Positions 39,867-48,636 of a stretch of DNA of 64,000 nt are shown here, piece by piece. Each line of letters starts with the position of its first letter. The first letter of the stretch is position 1. The position numbers and the translations under genes were made by a program. The stretch comes from DATDAH01 sp963845425. GTDB lineage: Bacteria; Actinomycetota; Acidimicrobiia; Acidimicrobiales; DATDAH01. The notes below the pieces were generated by a model. It saw only the letters and a list, made by a program, of their open reading frames with translations, searched no databases and had not been told where the DNA came from. Location of the stretch: positions 620,001 through 684,000 of the forward strand of contig CAWJSC010000010.1 in the NCBI GenBank assembly GCA_963845425.1, given 5' to 3'.

Positions 39867-41912
39867 GTGACCGCCGCCTCACTCTTCGCCGCTGCCGGGG
39901 GACTCACCGAGGAGATCAGCGCCCGCGTCTTCCTCGGCATCGCCATCGTCATCGTCGTGGCCCGGGCCGCCGGGTGGGCGGCCAAGAAGGTCCGCCAGCC
40001 CGCAGTGGTCGGGGAGATCGTGGCGGGGATCATGCTCGGGCCGAGCGTGCTCGGCCTGATCAACGAGGACCTCCCCGAGCGGCTCTTCCCCCTCGACACC
40101 CGGCCCTTCCTCGGGATCATCGCCCAGCTCGGCCTGATCATCTTCATGTTCATCATCGGCCTCGAGCTGGACATGAGCCTCATCCGGGGCAAGGGCCGGC
40201 TGGCCGCGGTCACGTCGCTGAGCTCGGTGGTGCTGCCCTTCACTCTGGCCATGCTGGCGGCACCGGTCCTCCACGCCGAGTACGGCATGGTCAACGGCGA
40301 GGAGGTCGACCTCCTCGACTTCGGGCTCTTCCTCGGCGCCGCCATGTCGGTCACGGCCTTCCCCGTCCTGGCCCGCATCCTCACCGAGCGGAACATGCAC
40401 CGCACCCGCATCGGCGTACTGACCCTGGCCTGCGCCGCGGTCGACGACATCCTGGCCTGGTCGCTGCTCGCCGGCGTCCTGGCCGTGGTCGGCGAAGGTG
40501 AGCTCGGCCCGCAGTGGGTCCTCGTGCTGACCGCCGCCTATGGCGCAGGCATGGTGCTGCTGATCCGTCCGCTGCTGGTCAAGCTCGTCGACCGCTACCA
40601 ACGGCTCGAGCGCCTCACCCCCGACGTGCTCGCCGCCGTCCTCGCGGGAGTGCTGGTCTCGGCCTTCCTCACCTCCGAGATCGGCATCCACGCCATCTTC
40701 GGGGCCTTCTTCTTCGGCGCCATCTTCCCTCGTGAGGGTGCCCACCAGATGTTCCACGAGATCCTCGAGCGGCTCGAGCAGATCACCGTGATCCTGTTGC
40801 TGCCCGTCTTCTTCGTGGTCACCGGCCTACTGGTCGACATCACCGGTCTCGGCGTCGACGGGCTCAAGTACCTACTCCTGGTGATCCTCGTGGCCTGCAC
40901 CGGCAAGTTCGTCGGCGCCTCGGTGGCCTCGCGCAGTCAGGGCGTCCCCACCCGACAGGCCATGGCCCTCGGCGTACTGATGAACACCAGGGGCCTGACC
41001 GAGCTGGTGATCCTGACGATCGGGCGGGAGGTCGGGGTCCTGAACGAAGGGATGTTCACGATCATGGTCGTGATGGCCGTGTTCACCACGATCATCACCG
41101 AACCGCTCCTCAGGCAGCTGTACCCCCCCGACCTCGTGGAACGCGAGATCGCCGAGGCCGAGCGCATCGGCTCCGAGCAGGCGGCCGCGTTCCGCGTACT
41201 GGTCGGGACCCCGGAGGGCGATCCCGGACCCACCCTCGCCGCCCTCGCCGCGGAACTGGCGCACGGCGAAGACCCGCGCGAGGTGGCCCTGGTCCAGTTC
41301 GGCGCCCCGGTCGGCACGCTCGAAGTCGGCAGCGGCCTGGAGTCGATGGCCGCGTCCCTGGACGCCCTCCACCACCTCGAGACCACGGTGCAGGCCGCGG
41401 GCGTGCCCGTCTTCGCCCGCTCACGGACCACCGACGACCCCGGGCGCCTGATCGGTCTCCTCGCCGACGAGAGCGTCTCGGACCTGGTGCTGGTCCCGGC
41501 CGACGCCGGGTACGCCGTGCCCGGGGGCACCCAGAGCCCGCTGGCGCCGACGATCCGCCTCGCTCTGGTGGACGGGGCCGGCCTCGACGGCCCGGTGCGG
41601 GCCCACCTCGGGACCGAGAGCGATCGGACAGTCCTGGAGCTCGGCCTTCGCCTTTCCCGGGCGCGTGGCCTCGCCCTCCAGGTGGAGGGGGACCCCGGCC
41701 GCCGACTGGCGACTACGGTCGAGGGGCTGCGGTCGTCAGGTGATGTCGGCGACGGTGGCGGGGAGGTAGGGGTGGAGATCCGGGGTGGGGCACCAGGCCG
41801 GTCGGCGGCCCCGGTGGCGACGCTGTGGGTGCAGATGGGCCGGGACGACGGCGCCGCCCGGCTGACAGAACTGATCGACCGGCTCAGATCGAGCCCGACC
41901 ACGGGGGGATGA
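39867..41912 (+). CDS. CPA2-family cation/proton antiporter (KefB/Kha-like)
   Basis: 681 residues. About twelve membrane segments in residues 1-395 with typical blocks QPAVVGEIVAGIMLGPSVLG, GLIIFMFIIGLELD, AVDDILAW (the conserved Asp pair) and NTRGLTELVIL. The remaining 285 residues are cytoplasmic and resemble the universal-stress-protein-like tails of Kha1/CHX transporters. It would exchange K+ or Na+ for H+. GTG 39867 has AAGGGGGGAA upstream. A second antiporter follows after 4 bases. Confidence 0.88.
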   Translation: MTAASLFAAAGGLTEEISARVFLGIAIVIVVARAAGWAAKKVRQPAVVGEIVAGIMLGPSVLGLINEDLPERLFPLDTRPFLGIIAQLGLIIFMFIIGLELDMSLIRGKGRLAAVTSLSSVVLPFTLAMLAAPVLHAEYGMVNGEEVDLLDFGLFLGAAMSVTAFPVLARILTERNMHRTRIGVLTLACAAVDDILAWSLLAGVLAVVGEGELGPQWVLVLTAAYGAGMVLLIRPLLVKLVDRYQRLERLTPDVLAAVLAGVLVSAFLTSEIGIHAIFGAFFFGAIFPREGAHQMFHEILERLEQITVILLLPVFFVVTGLLVDITGLGVDGLKYLLLVILVACTGKFVGASVASRSQGVPTRQAMALGVLMNTRGLTELVILTIGREVGVLNEGMFTIMVVMAVFTTIITEPLLRQLYPPDLVEREIAEAERIGSEQAAAFRVLVGTPEGDPGPTLAALAAELAHGEDPREVALVQFGAPVGTLEVGSGLESMAASLDALHHLETTVQAAGVPVFARSRTTDDPGRLIGLLADESVSDLVLVPADAGYAVPGGTQSPLAPTIRLALVDGAGLDGPVRAHLGTESDRTVLELGLRLSRARGLALQVEGDPGRRLATTVEGLRSSGDVGDGGGEVGVEIRGGAPGRSAAPVATLWVQMGRDDGAARLTELIDRLRSSPTTGG

Positions 41913-41916
41913 CGAC

Positions 41917-43970
41917 ATGCTGCGACCAGGGCTGACGCCCGAACAGGTACTGGGCTTCGTCCTCCTGGACATCGCCATCATCCTGCTGGTGGCCCGCCTG
42001 ATGGGCCGACTGGCCAACAAGGTCGGGCAACCGACGGTCGTCGGGGAGATCATCGCCGGGATCCTGCTCGGGCCCTCCCTGCTCGGTGCCACGGTGTTCA
42101 CCTGGACCAACTCGTGGAGCTCCCTGCACTGCGAGCAGGCCCTCAGCGCCCAGATCCCCGGCACCCCGATCCCCGCGGAGGGCACGCCACCGGCGGCGGA
42201 GAGCATCACCGCCTGCCTCTTCCCCACCCAGGCCCGCGGCGTGCTCGGGATCATCGGCCAGATCGCCCTCGTCTTCTTCATGTTCCTCGTCGGCCTGGAA
42301 CTGGACTGGAACGCGCTGAAGGGCAAGGGCAAGAGCATCGGCCTGGTCTCGTTCGGTGCCGTGGCCGTGCCGATCGCCCTGGCCTTCGTGATCGGGCCGA
42401 TCCTGTACACGCAGGACTTCGTGCCGTTCTTCGACACGGCCAACGCCCCCTCCCAGATCAGCTTCACCCTGTTCATCGCCGGGATGCTGACCGTGACCGC
42501 CTTCCCGGTCATGGCCCGGATCCTGCAGGAGAAGAACCTGACGGCCACACCGATGGGCGCCACCGGCGTGGCTGCCGCCGCGGTCGTGACCGTAGCGATG
42601 TTCCTCACAGTGGCCGTCGCCTCGGGCGTCGCCGCCGACCAGGGACCCTCGAAGCTGGCGGTCAAGTTCCTCGTGGCCGGGCTCTACATCGGTGTGCTCT
42701 TCCTGGTGGCCCGACCCCTGCTCAAGCCGATGGGCCGGTCCTTCGAGCGGAACGGCCAACTTACCCCCCTGCTCCTCGGGCTGATCATGGTGTTCACGTT
42801 CGCCTCCGCCTACGCCGCCAACCAGATCGGCATCAACGTGATCGTGGGCGCCTTCCTCGCCGGCGCCGTCCTCCCCGCCCGGAAGGGCCTCTTCCGGGAG
42901 ATCTCCCGTCGCCTGGCCGACGTCACCGCCGTGATCCTGCTGCCGATCTTCCTGGCCTTCTCCGGGCTCAACACGGACTTCACCAAGCTGCGCGCGCGAG
43001 CCACATCCCGGCCATCCTCCTGTTCCTCCTGGCCGGCATCGTCGGCAAGTGGGCGGGCTCCGCGGTCTTCGCCAAGATGGGAGGGCTCTCCTGGGCCGAG
43101 GGCAACGTCCTGGGTGTGCTCATGAACTGCCGGGGCCTGCTCGTCCTGGTGGTCGCCCTCATCGCCCTCAACCAGGGCGTCATCACCCCGCCGATGCAGG
43201 TGGCCGGGGTCGTCATGGCCCTGGTGACCACCATGATGACCGGGCCGCTGGTGGACCGCTTCCTGCCCAAAGTCGGTGGCGGCCCACCGTCGGTCGGGCC
43301 TCCGGACTCGGACAGCACGCGGATCCTCGCGGTGGTTGGCACCGTCGACGAGGGCGCCCCTGTCGCCGATATCGCCTACCGCCTGGCCGGCGCCGGCCCG
43401 GCCGAGGTCATCCTCTTCCGCCCGATCCCGCTGTCCCCCTACGACGAGCTGCCCGGCGGTCTCCACGACGAGGTGCTCGAGGCGGAGTCGTCCCTGCGGG
43501 CGCTCAAGCTCCTGGGCACGCTGGCCCCCGACGGGGTCACCGTCCAGCCGACGACCTACGGCGCAGTCGATCCCGCGCAGGCCGCCCTGGACCTCGCCCG
43601 TGAGGGGGTCGACCTCATCGTGGTGGCCAGCAGTGGCCCGGCCCCAGCCGGCATCGCGGCCCGGCTCGCGGCGTCGGCGCCCTGTCCGGTCGTCGTGTGT
43701 CCCGTGGACACCAGCCCCCGGCCGGACGGGCCGGTGGTCCTCCTCGGGGCGGACCGCCACGCCGCCGATGTGGCCGAGCGCCACGGCGGAGACGCCGTCG
43801 ACAGCCGGGAGCCGGGTGCCGACATGGGCGACGCGCGTCTGGTGGTCGTCGGGGCCGCGGACAGCCACCTGGCCGAGGGCCTGATCGCTTCTCGCACCAC
43901 AGTCGTACTGACCGTCCACCCGCCTGCGGATTCCGTCGTACGCTCGGCCGCGACCAAGGAGACCAGCTGA
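41917..43970 (+). pseudogene. Second CPA2-family antiporter, frameshifted at a (CG)4 tract
   Basis: From ATG 41917 to about 42990 the frame encodes the membrane domain (QPTVVGEIIAGILLGPSLLG, LVFFMFLVGLELDWN, GINVIVGAFLAGAVLP). At the CGCGCGCG tract (42991-42998) this frame derails; the rest, HIPAILLFLLAGIVGKWAG through the NCRGLLVLVV helix and a cytoplasmic USP-like tail, lies in another frame up to 43970. Removing one CG pair would restore a protein of about 684 residues. A dinucleotide tract in this position allows slippage, so this may be phase variation, a disabling mutation or a sequencing error. It is the partner of the antiporter before it. Confidence 0.8.
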
Positions 43971-43971
43971 C

Positions 43972-45570
43972 GTGAGCCACACCGACACCGTCAACCTCCC
44001 GCACGAGCAACTCGCCGCGGCCGTCGAGGAGGCCCGGGGCCAGGCCGGTGACCTCACCGACCATCTCATCACCACCCACGAGTGGACCGACCAGATGCTG
44101 GCCGAAGCCGGCATCCCGGTGATCGACGTGCCGCTCGTGTCCGTCGGTGGGGGCATCGGCAGCTTCGTGCTGGCCGACTACCTGCGGATGGCCGGCATGT
44201 CCCCGGACCGGTTCATCGCCCTCGGCGCGCTGGAAAAGCCGTGGGAGACCTACGAGTACCTGACCCGGGTGTCCCAGATCCCCCGTCCCGAGCGGCTCCG
44301 ATCCGACGCCGGCTCCACGCCGGACAACTGTTGGGGCGTCCCCTCCTACGCGTACCGCGAGTTTCGCCAGGAGAAGGGCTTCCAGGACAAGTTCGCGCCG
44401 CTGTGGCAGGTCTTCACCGAGCCGATCTTCACCGACTACTTCACCCCGAGGGCCGGCCAGGTGTTCGAATCGCTGGAGGTCGAAGCCCAGCGCATCGGCT
44501 ATCTGCAGCGGACGGCCAAGGGCCTGGTCCGGATGGTACGGAAGCGCCACGGCGGGGGGTACTTCACGATCCTCACCCCCGAGGCCGGCAGCACGCCCAC
44601 CAAGCGGGTGGCCTACCGCAGCACCTACGTGCACGTGGCGGTCGGCTACCCCGGCCTGCGCTTCCTGCCCGACCTGCAGGCCTACCGCACGACCTACGAG
44701 GACTTCCACCGGGTGCTCAACGCCTATGAGCCTCACGAGCACGTCTACGAGGAGCTACGCCAGCACCCCGGCACCGTCGTGGTTCGGGGCAACGGCATCG
44801 TGGCCAGCCGCATCCTGCAACGACTGACGGACGAGCGGGACCAGCAAGGATCCCAGATCCAGATCATCCACCTCGTCCGCAACTACATCGGCGAGTCCCA
44901 CGGTCCCAGCATCTTCATGCGCCGCCGGGGCCGGAATGGCTGGGCCCATCAGGGCTTCAACGTGCCGAAGTCCTCCTGGGGCGGCCAGCTCAAGTCGAAG
45001 CTGGAACACACCGACGGCGAGGAGCGCAAAGCGCTCTACGGCCTGCTCGGCGGCACCACGACGCCGCATCGCAAGCTCTGGCTCAAGCAGCTCGAGCGGG
45101 GGCGCAAGGAAGGCTGGTACCGACTGATGGTCGGCACGGTCGAGCGCGTCGTGCCCGGCGACGGCACCGTGGTCAGCACGGTGAAGACCGACCAGGGCAC
45201 CTTCGACGTCCCGGCGAACTACATCATCGACTCGACCGGGCTGGAGGCCGACATCGGCGAGCACCGGGTGCTGGCCGACCTGCTGGAGCACTCCGGCGCC
45301 GGTCGCAATCCCTTGGGGCGGTTGGACATGGAGCCCAGCTACGAGGTCCGAGGCACCCGCAGCGGCGTGGGCCGGATGTACGCCTCGGGCTCTGCGACCG
45401 CCGGTGGGTACTTCTCCGGCGTGGACTCCTTCCTGGGCCTCCAGTACGTCGCCCTCCGCATCGCCGACGACCTCGCCGCCCAAGGCTTCGTCCCCCGCAT
45501 CGGCGTGGGCAGATCGTGGCGCGAGTGGCGACGGTGGTTGAAGCGCCGCCCACCGGGGGTGGCCACGTGA
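43972..45570 (+). CDS. Flavoprotein-like protein of unknown function (532 aa)
   Basis: Two dinucleotide-binding elements are visible: VSVGGGIGSFVLADYL at about 55-70 and VVVRGNGIVASRIL at about 264-277, with a late strand IIDSTGLEA and the closing block YFSGVDSFLGLQYVALRIADDLA. This layout recalls flavin monooxygenases such as ornithine/lysine N-hydroxylases, but I do not recognise the family, and the middle (SIFMRRRGRNGWAHQGFNVPKSSWGGQL) is distinctive. No signal peptide. GTG 43972 starts one base after the antiporter stop, and its own stop overlaps the next gene's GTG by 4 bases, so it is made with the membrane protein and FHA protein. It may sense redox state; this is inference. Confidence 0.7.
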   Translation: MSHTDTVNLPHEQLAAAVEEARGQAGDLTDHLITTHEWTDQMLAEAGIPVIDVPLVSVGGGIGSFVLADYLRMAGMSPDRFIALGALEKPWETYEYLTRVSQIPRPERLRSDAGSTPDNCWGVPSYAYREFRQEKGFQDKFAPLWQVFTEPIFTDYFTPRAGQVFESLEVEAQRIGYLQRTAKGLVRMVRKRHGGGYFTILTPEAGSTPTKRVAYRSTYVHVAVGYPGLRFLPDLQAYRTTYEDFHRVLNAYEPHEHVYEELRQHPGTVVVRGNGIVASRILQRLTDERDQQGSQIQIIHLVRNYIGESHGPSIFMRRRGRNGWAHQGFNVPKSSWGGQLKSKLEHTDGEERKALYGLLGGTTTPHRKLWLKQLERGRKEGWYRLMVGTVERVVPGDGTVVSTVKTDQGTFDVPANYIIDSTGLEADIGEHRVLADLLEHSGAGRNPLGRLDMEPSYEVRGTRSGVGRMYASGSATAGGYFSGVDSFLGLQYVALRIADDLAAQGFVPRIGVGRSWREWRRWLKRRPPGVAT

Positions 45571-46070
45571 TCCCCACCCTCAGCGGCCGCATCCAGACCC
45601 GGATCTTCCTGGTGGTCGTCGTCGGCGGGATCTGGACTCTGTTGATCACTCCCCTGGTACGGGTGTTCGTCGACAGCGACGCCATGGGAAGCCCGGACCT
45701 CCTCGACGTCTACAAGGTGACCTACTCGGTGCTGGTCATCGTGCTGGTGCTCGGTGTCCTCTGGGAGTTCGTGTACCACGGGCTCATGCAGTTCCGCTGG
45801 GAGAAGGACTGGCCCACGCTGTTCGGCTACGTGACGATCGTCAACGAGGGGATCCTGGCGTACTGGTTCGCGACCTCGGTCGCCGCATCGACCGACGCAG
45901 GCGCCCCTGAATGGCGACTGCTGCTCAGCGGGCTCACCCTGGCGCCGTTCCTGGTCGCCTTCGTCACGACGTGGATCGCGATCAACCTGTTCGCCAACAA
46001 CCTCATGCAGGTGTTCTTCATCCGCTGGCGGTTCCGTGGCGGCCGCATCCTCGGAGGCTGGACGCCATGA
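45567..46070 (+). CDS. Four-helix membrane protein of unknown function
   Basis: 167 residues. Four membrane segments (IFLVVVVGGIWTLLITPLV, VLVIVLVLGVLWEFV, LFGYVTIVNEGILAYWF, LTLAPFLVAFVTTWIAINL) and an Arg-rich C-terminus (RWRFRGGRILGGW). The start at GTG 45567 overlaps the flavoprotein stop (GTGA), and its stop overlaps the FHA gene start (ATGA). An earlier in-frame ATG at 45516 would overlap the flavoprotein by 55 bases and is less likely. No domain is recognised; a membrane anchor for the flavoprotein or FHA protein is plausible. Confidence 0.75.
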   Translation: MIPTLSGRIQTRIFLVVVVGGIWTLLITPLVRVFVDSDAMGSPDLLDVYKVTYSVLVIVLVLGVLWEFVYHGLMQFRWEKDWPTLFGYVTIVNEGILAYWFATSVAASTDAGAPEWRLLLSGLTLAPFLVAFVTTWIAINLFANNLMQVFFIRWRFRGGRILGGWTP

Positions 46071-47305
46071 CGACGCTCGACGAACTGCGCCTGCGGGTCG
46101 TCCCCGGCGACGGGGTGGTCCTGCGGGCCCCCGGCCTGGCGGCGGTGGCCTTCCCTACCGGCGACCAGCACCATGCCCTGGTCAACGCCTTCCTCGACGC
46201 GGTGCGGGCGGCTGCCGGCCAGCCGGACGCCGGACGCCGGGCGGCCCGGGCCGTCGCCGGCCTCTTGGCCGCAGCCGACGACGCCCCGCCCCTCGGCCTG
46301 GTCGGCACCGACGGCGAAGGCCTGGCCGTGCTCCTGCACGGTGACGTCGAGTTCGCCTACCACGACGACAGTGGCGACCAGACCCTCTCGGGTCGGGATG
46401 CCGCCGCCTGGCTGGACCGCCTCCTGGGCTCCGTCCCCGAGCAGTGGTCGCTGGCTCGGGACGGCGCCGGCGCGGCCGACGAGTGGTCCGACCTCCAGGC
46501 GGGCGTGGCCCGCGGCAACGGCGTGGCCACCGGAGCGGCCGCCCCCGCTCCGCCCCCGCCACCGGCGAGCGAGGCTCCGGTCGTCGAGACGGTGGCGGCG
46601 CCTGAGCCCGAGCGTGTGGTCGAGGCCGCACCTGAGCCGCCACCGGCGCCTCCGGTCGAGGCCCCCGCCCCGCCGCCCCCGCCCGCCCCGGAGGTGGCGC
46701 CCGAGCCCGTGCCCGCCCCGGACTTCGTCGCGGTCTCGCTGAGTGAGCCGGAGGAGGACTCGGTGCGGGCCCCGCTGCCCATGGCCGGGACCGACACGGG
46801 GCCGGTCGAGGCCGAGCCCGACGAGCCCGCGGTCCCGCAGGTGCACGGGGTGATCTGTGCCCGGGGCCACTTCAACGACCCCAACTCGCCCTTCTGTGCC
46901 ACCTGCGGGATCTCAATGGTCCAACAGACCCACAACCTGGTCGAGGGCCCGCGCCCGCCGCTCGGGGTGCTCGTCCTCGACGACGGCAGCACCTATGTGG
47001 TCGACCGGGACATCGTGGTGGGCCGCGAGCCCGACACCGACGCGGGCGTCGCCGCCGGTGACGTACGAGGCATCGCCTTGCCCGATCCCGAGCGCGCCAT
47101 ATCCCGGGTGCACGCCCGCGTGACCCTTCACGACTGGGAGGTCCGGGTGGCCGACGCCGGCTCGGCCAACGGCACGTTCGTGGCCACCCGGGACGCCACC
47201 CAGTGGACCCCGGTGACCCCCAACGCCCCCGTCACCCTGACCCCCGGCATGCACATGCTGGTGGGCCCACGCGTCCTGTCCTTCGACTCGCACCGACGAA
47301 GCTGA
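46067..47305 (+). CDS. FHA-domain protein with zinc-ribbon-like segment
   Basis: 412 residues in three parts: an N-terminal domain of about 150 residues of unknown fold; a Pro/Ala/Glu-rich linker (about 155-260); then a short ribbon CARGHFNDPNSPFCATCG and a C-terminal FHA domain (about 322-405) with GREPD, ISRVHARV and SANGTF, the phosphothreonine-binding signature. FHA proteins read kinase signals. The gene overlaps the membrane-protein gene by 4 bases and ends 7 bases before glutamate dehydrogenase. From established knowledge, the mycobacterial FHA protein GarA inhibits glutamate dehydrogenase and is switched by PknB/PknG; the gene order here suggests a similar circuit, though GarA itself is smaller. 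Confidence 0.85.
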   Translation: MTTLDELRLRVVPGDGVVLRAPGLAAVAFPTGDQHHALVNAFLDAVRAAAGQPDAGRRAARAVAGLLAAADDAPPLGLVGTDGEGLAVLLHGDVEFAYHDDSGDQTLSGRDAAAWLDRLLGSVPEQWSLARDGAGAADEWSDLQAGVARGNGVATGAAAPAPPPPPASEAPVVETVAAPEPERVVEAAPEPPPAPPVEAPAPPPPPAPEVAPEPVPAPDFVAVSLSEPEEDSVRAPLPMAGTDTGPVEAEPDEPAVPQVHGVICARGHFNDPNSPFCATCGISMVQQTHNLVEGPRPPLGVLVLDDGSTYVVDRDIVVGREPDTDAGVAAGDVRGIALPDPERAISRVHARVTLHDWEVRVADAGSANGTFVATRDATQWTPVTPNAPVTLTPGMHMLVGPRVLSFDSHRRS

Positions 47306-47312
47306 GGCCACG

Positions 47313-48599
47313 ATGACCGACGTCTTCACCGACGCCCTCCGTCGGCTGGACGAGGTCGCCGATCTCATCGAGGTGGACCCCGAGGTCCTCGAACGCCTGC
47401 GTCACCCGAAGTCGGTGATGGAGGTCGCCATCCCCATCCGGCGCGACGACGGCTCACTGAAGGTGTTCGACGGCTACCGGGTCCGCTACGACGACACCCG
47501 AGGGCCGACCAAGGGCGGCATCCGCTTCCACCCGGACGTGGACGTGTCCGAGGTCAAGGCCCTGGCCTTCTGGATGACGATCAAGTGCGCCGTCGTCGGC
47601 CTGCCCTTCGGGGGCGGCAAGGGCGGGGTCATCTGCAACCCCAAGGAACTCTCCCGCCTGGAGCTGGAACGGGTCAGCCGCGGCTTCGTCCAGGCCCTCC
47701 ACGACGTCCTCGGTCCCGAGACCGACATCCCCGCCCCCGACGTCTACACCAACGCCATGGTCATGGGCTGGATGACCGACGAGTACTCCCGCATCGAACG
47801 ACGCCGGTGCCCGGGCACCTTCACCGGAAAGCCCATCGAGCTGGGGGGCAGCCTCGGCCGTGACGACGCCACCGGGCGGGGCGCCTACTACTGCATCAAG
47901 GAGCTCGAGCGCCGGGAGGGCTGGGACCCGAACGAGGTGACCGTGGCCATCCAGGGCTTCGGCAACGCCGGCCAGCACGTGGCCGCCCTCCTGCACGCCG
48001 ACGGCTACCGCATCGTGGCGGTCAGCGACAGCCAGGGCGGGATCCACCGGGCCGAGGGCTTCGACGTCCCCAGCCTCGTGCGGAACAAGAACGACACCCG
48101 GGCGCTGCGGGCGGTCTACTGCGAGGGCTCGGTGTGCCAGCTGGTCGACGCCGAGGTGATCACCAACGAGGCCCTGCTCGAACTGGATGTCGACATCCTC
48201 ATCCCGGCGGCCCTGGAGGGCGTCATCACCGAGGCCAACGCCGGGCGGATCAGGGCCCGAACCGTCATCGAGGTGGCCAACGGGCCGATCACCAGCGACG
48301 CCGACCGGGTCCTGGTCGCGGGCGGCATCACGATCGTGCCCGACATCCTGGCCAACGCCGGCGGGGTCACCGTCAGCTACTTCGAGTGGGTCCAGAACCG
48401 CGGTGGCCTCGCGTGGAGCCTGGCCGAGGTCCACGAGCGCCTCGAGGAGATCATGCGCCGGGAGTTCGCTGCCGTGTACGACCTCGCCACTACTCTCGGC
48501 GTCGACCTGCGGCGGGCCGCTTACGCCCATGCGTTGACCCGGCTGGGTGCAGCCATCGCCTCCCAGGGCACCCACACCTGGTTCCGGGAAGACACGTAA
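47313..48599 (+). CDS. gdhA: Glutamate dehydrogenase (Glu/Leu/Phe/Val dehydrogenase family)
   Basis: 428 residues, the length of hexameric GDH. It interconverts glutamate and 2-oxoglutarate plus ammonia with NAD(P). Catalytic and binding motifs are KGGIRFHPDV, LPFGGGKGGV (catalytic Lys) and the dinucleotide-binding VAIQGFGNAGQHVA, with NAGGVTVSYFEWVQN near the end. GAGG lies 7 bases before ATG 47313. It lies between the FHA gene (7-base gap) and a receptor Ser/Thr kinase gene. Confidence 0.93.
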   Translation: MTDVFTDALRRLDEVADLIEVDPEVLERLRHPKSVMEVAIPIRRDDGSLKVFDGYRVRYDDTRGPTKGGIRFHPDVDVSEVKALAFWMTIKCAVVGLPFGGGKGGVICNPKELSRLELERVSRGFVQALHDVLGPETDIPAPDVYTNAMVMGWMTDEYSRIERRRCPGTFTGKPIELGGSLGRDDATGRGAYYCIKELERREGWDPNEVTVAIQGFGNAGQHVAALLHADGYRIVAVSDSQGGIHRAEGFDVPSLVRNKNDTRALRAVYCEGSVCQLVDAEVITNEALLELDVDILIPAALEGVITEANAGRIRARTVIEVANGPITSDADRVLVAGGITIVPDILANAGGVTVSYFEWVQNRGGLAWSLAEVHERLEEIMRREFAAVYDLATTLGVDLRRAAYAHALTRLGAAIASQGTHTWFREDT

Positions 48600-48636
48600 C
48601 GCGGGACCGGCGGCTACTGACGACAGGCGGACTCAC

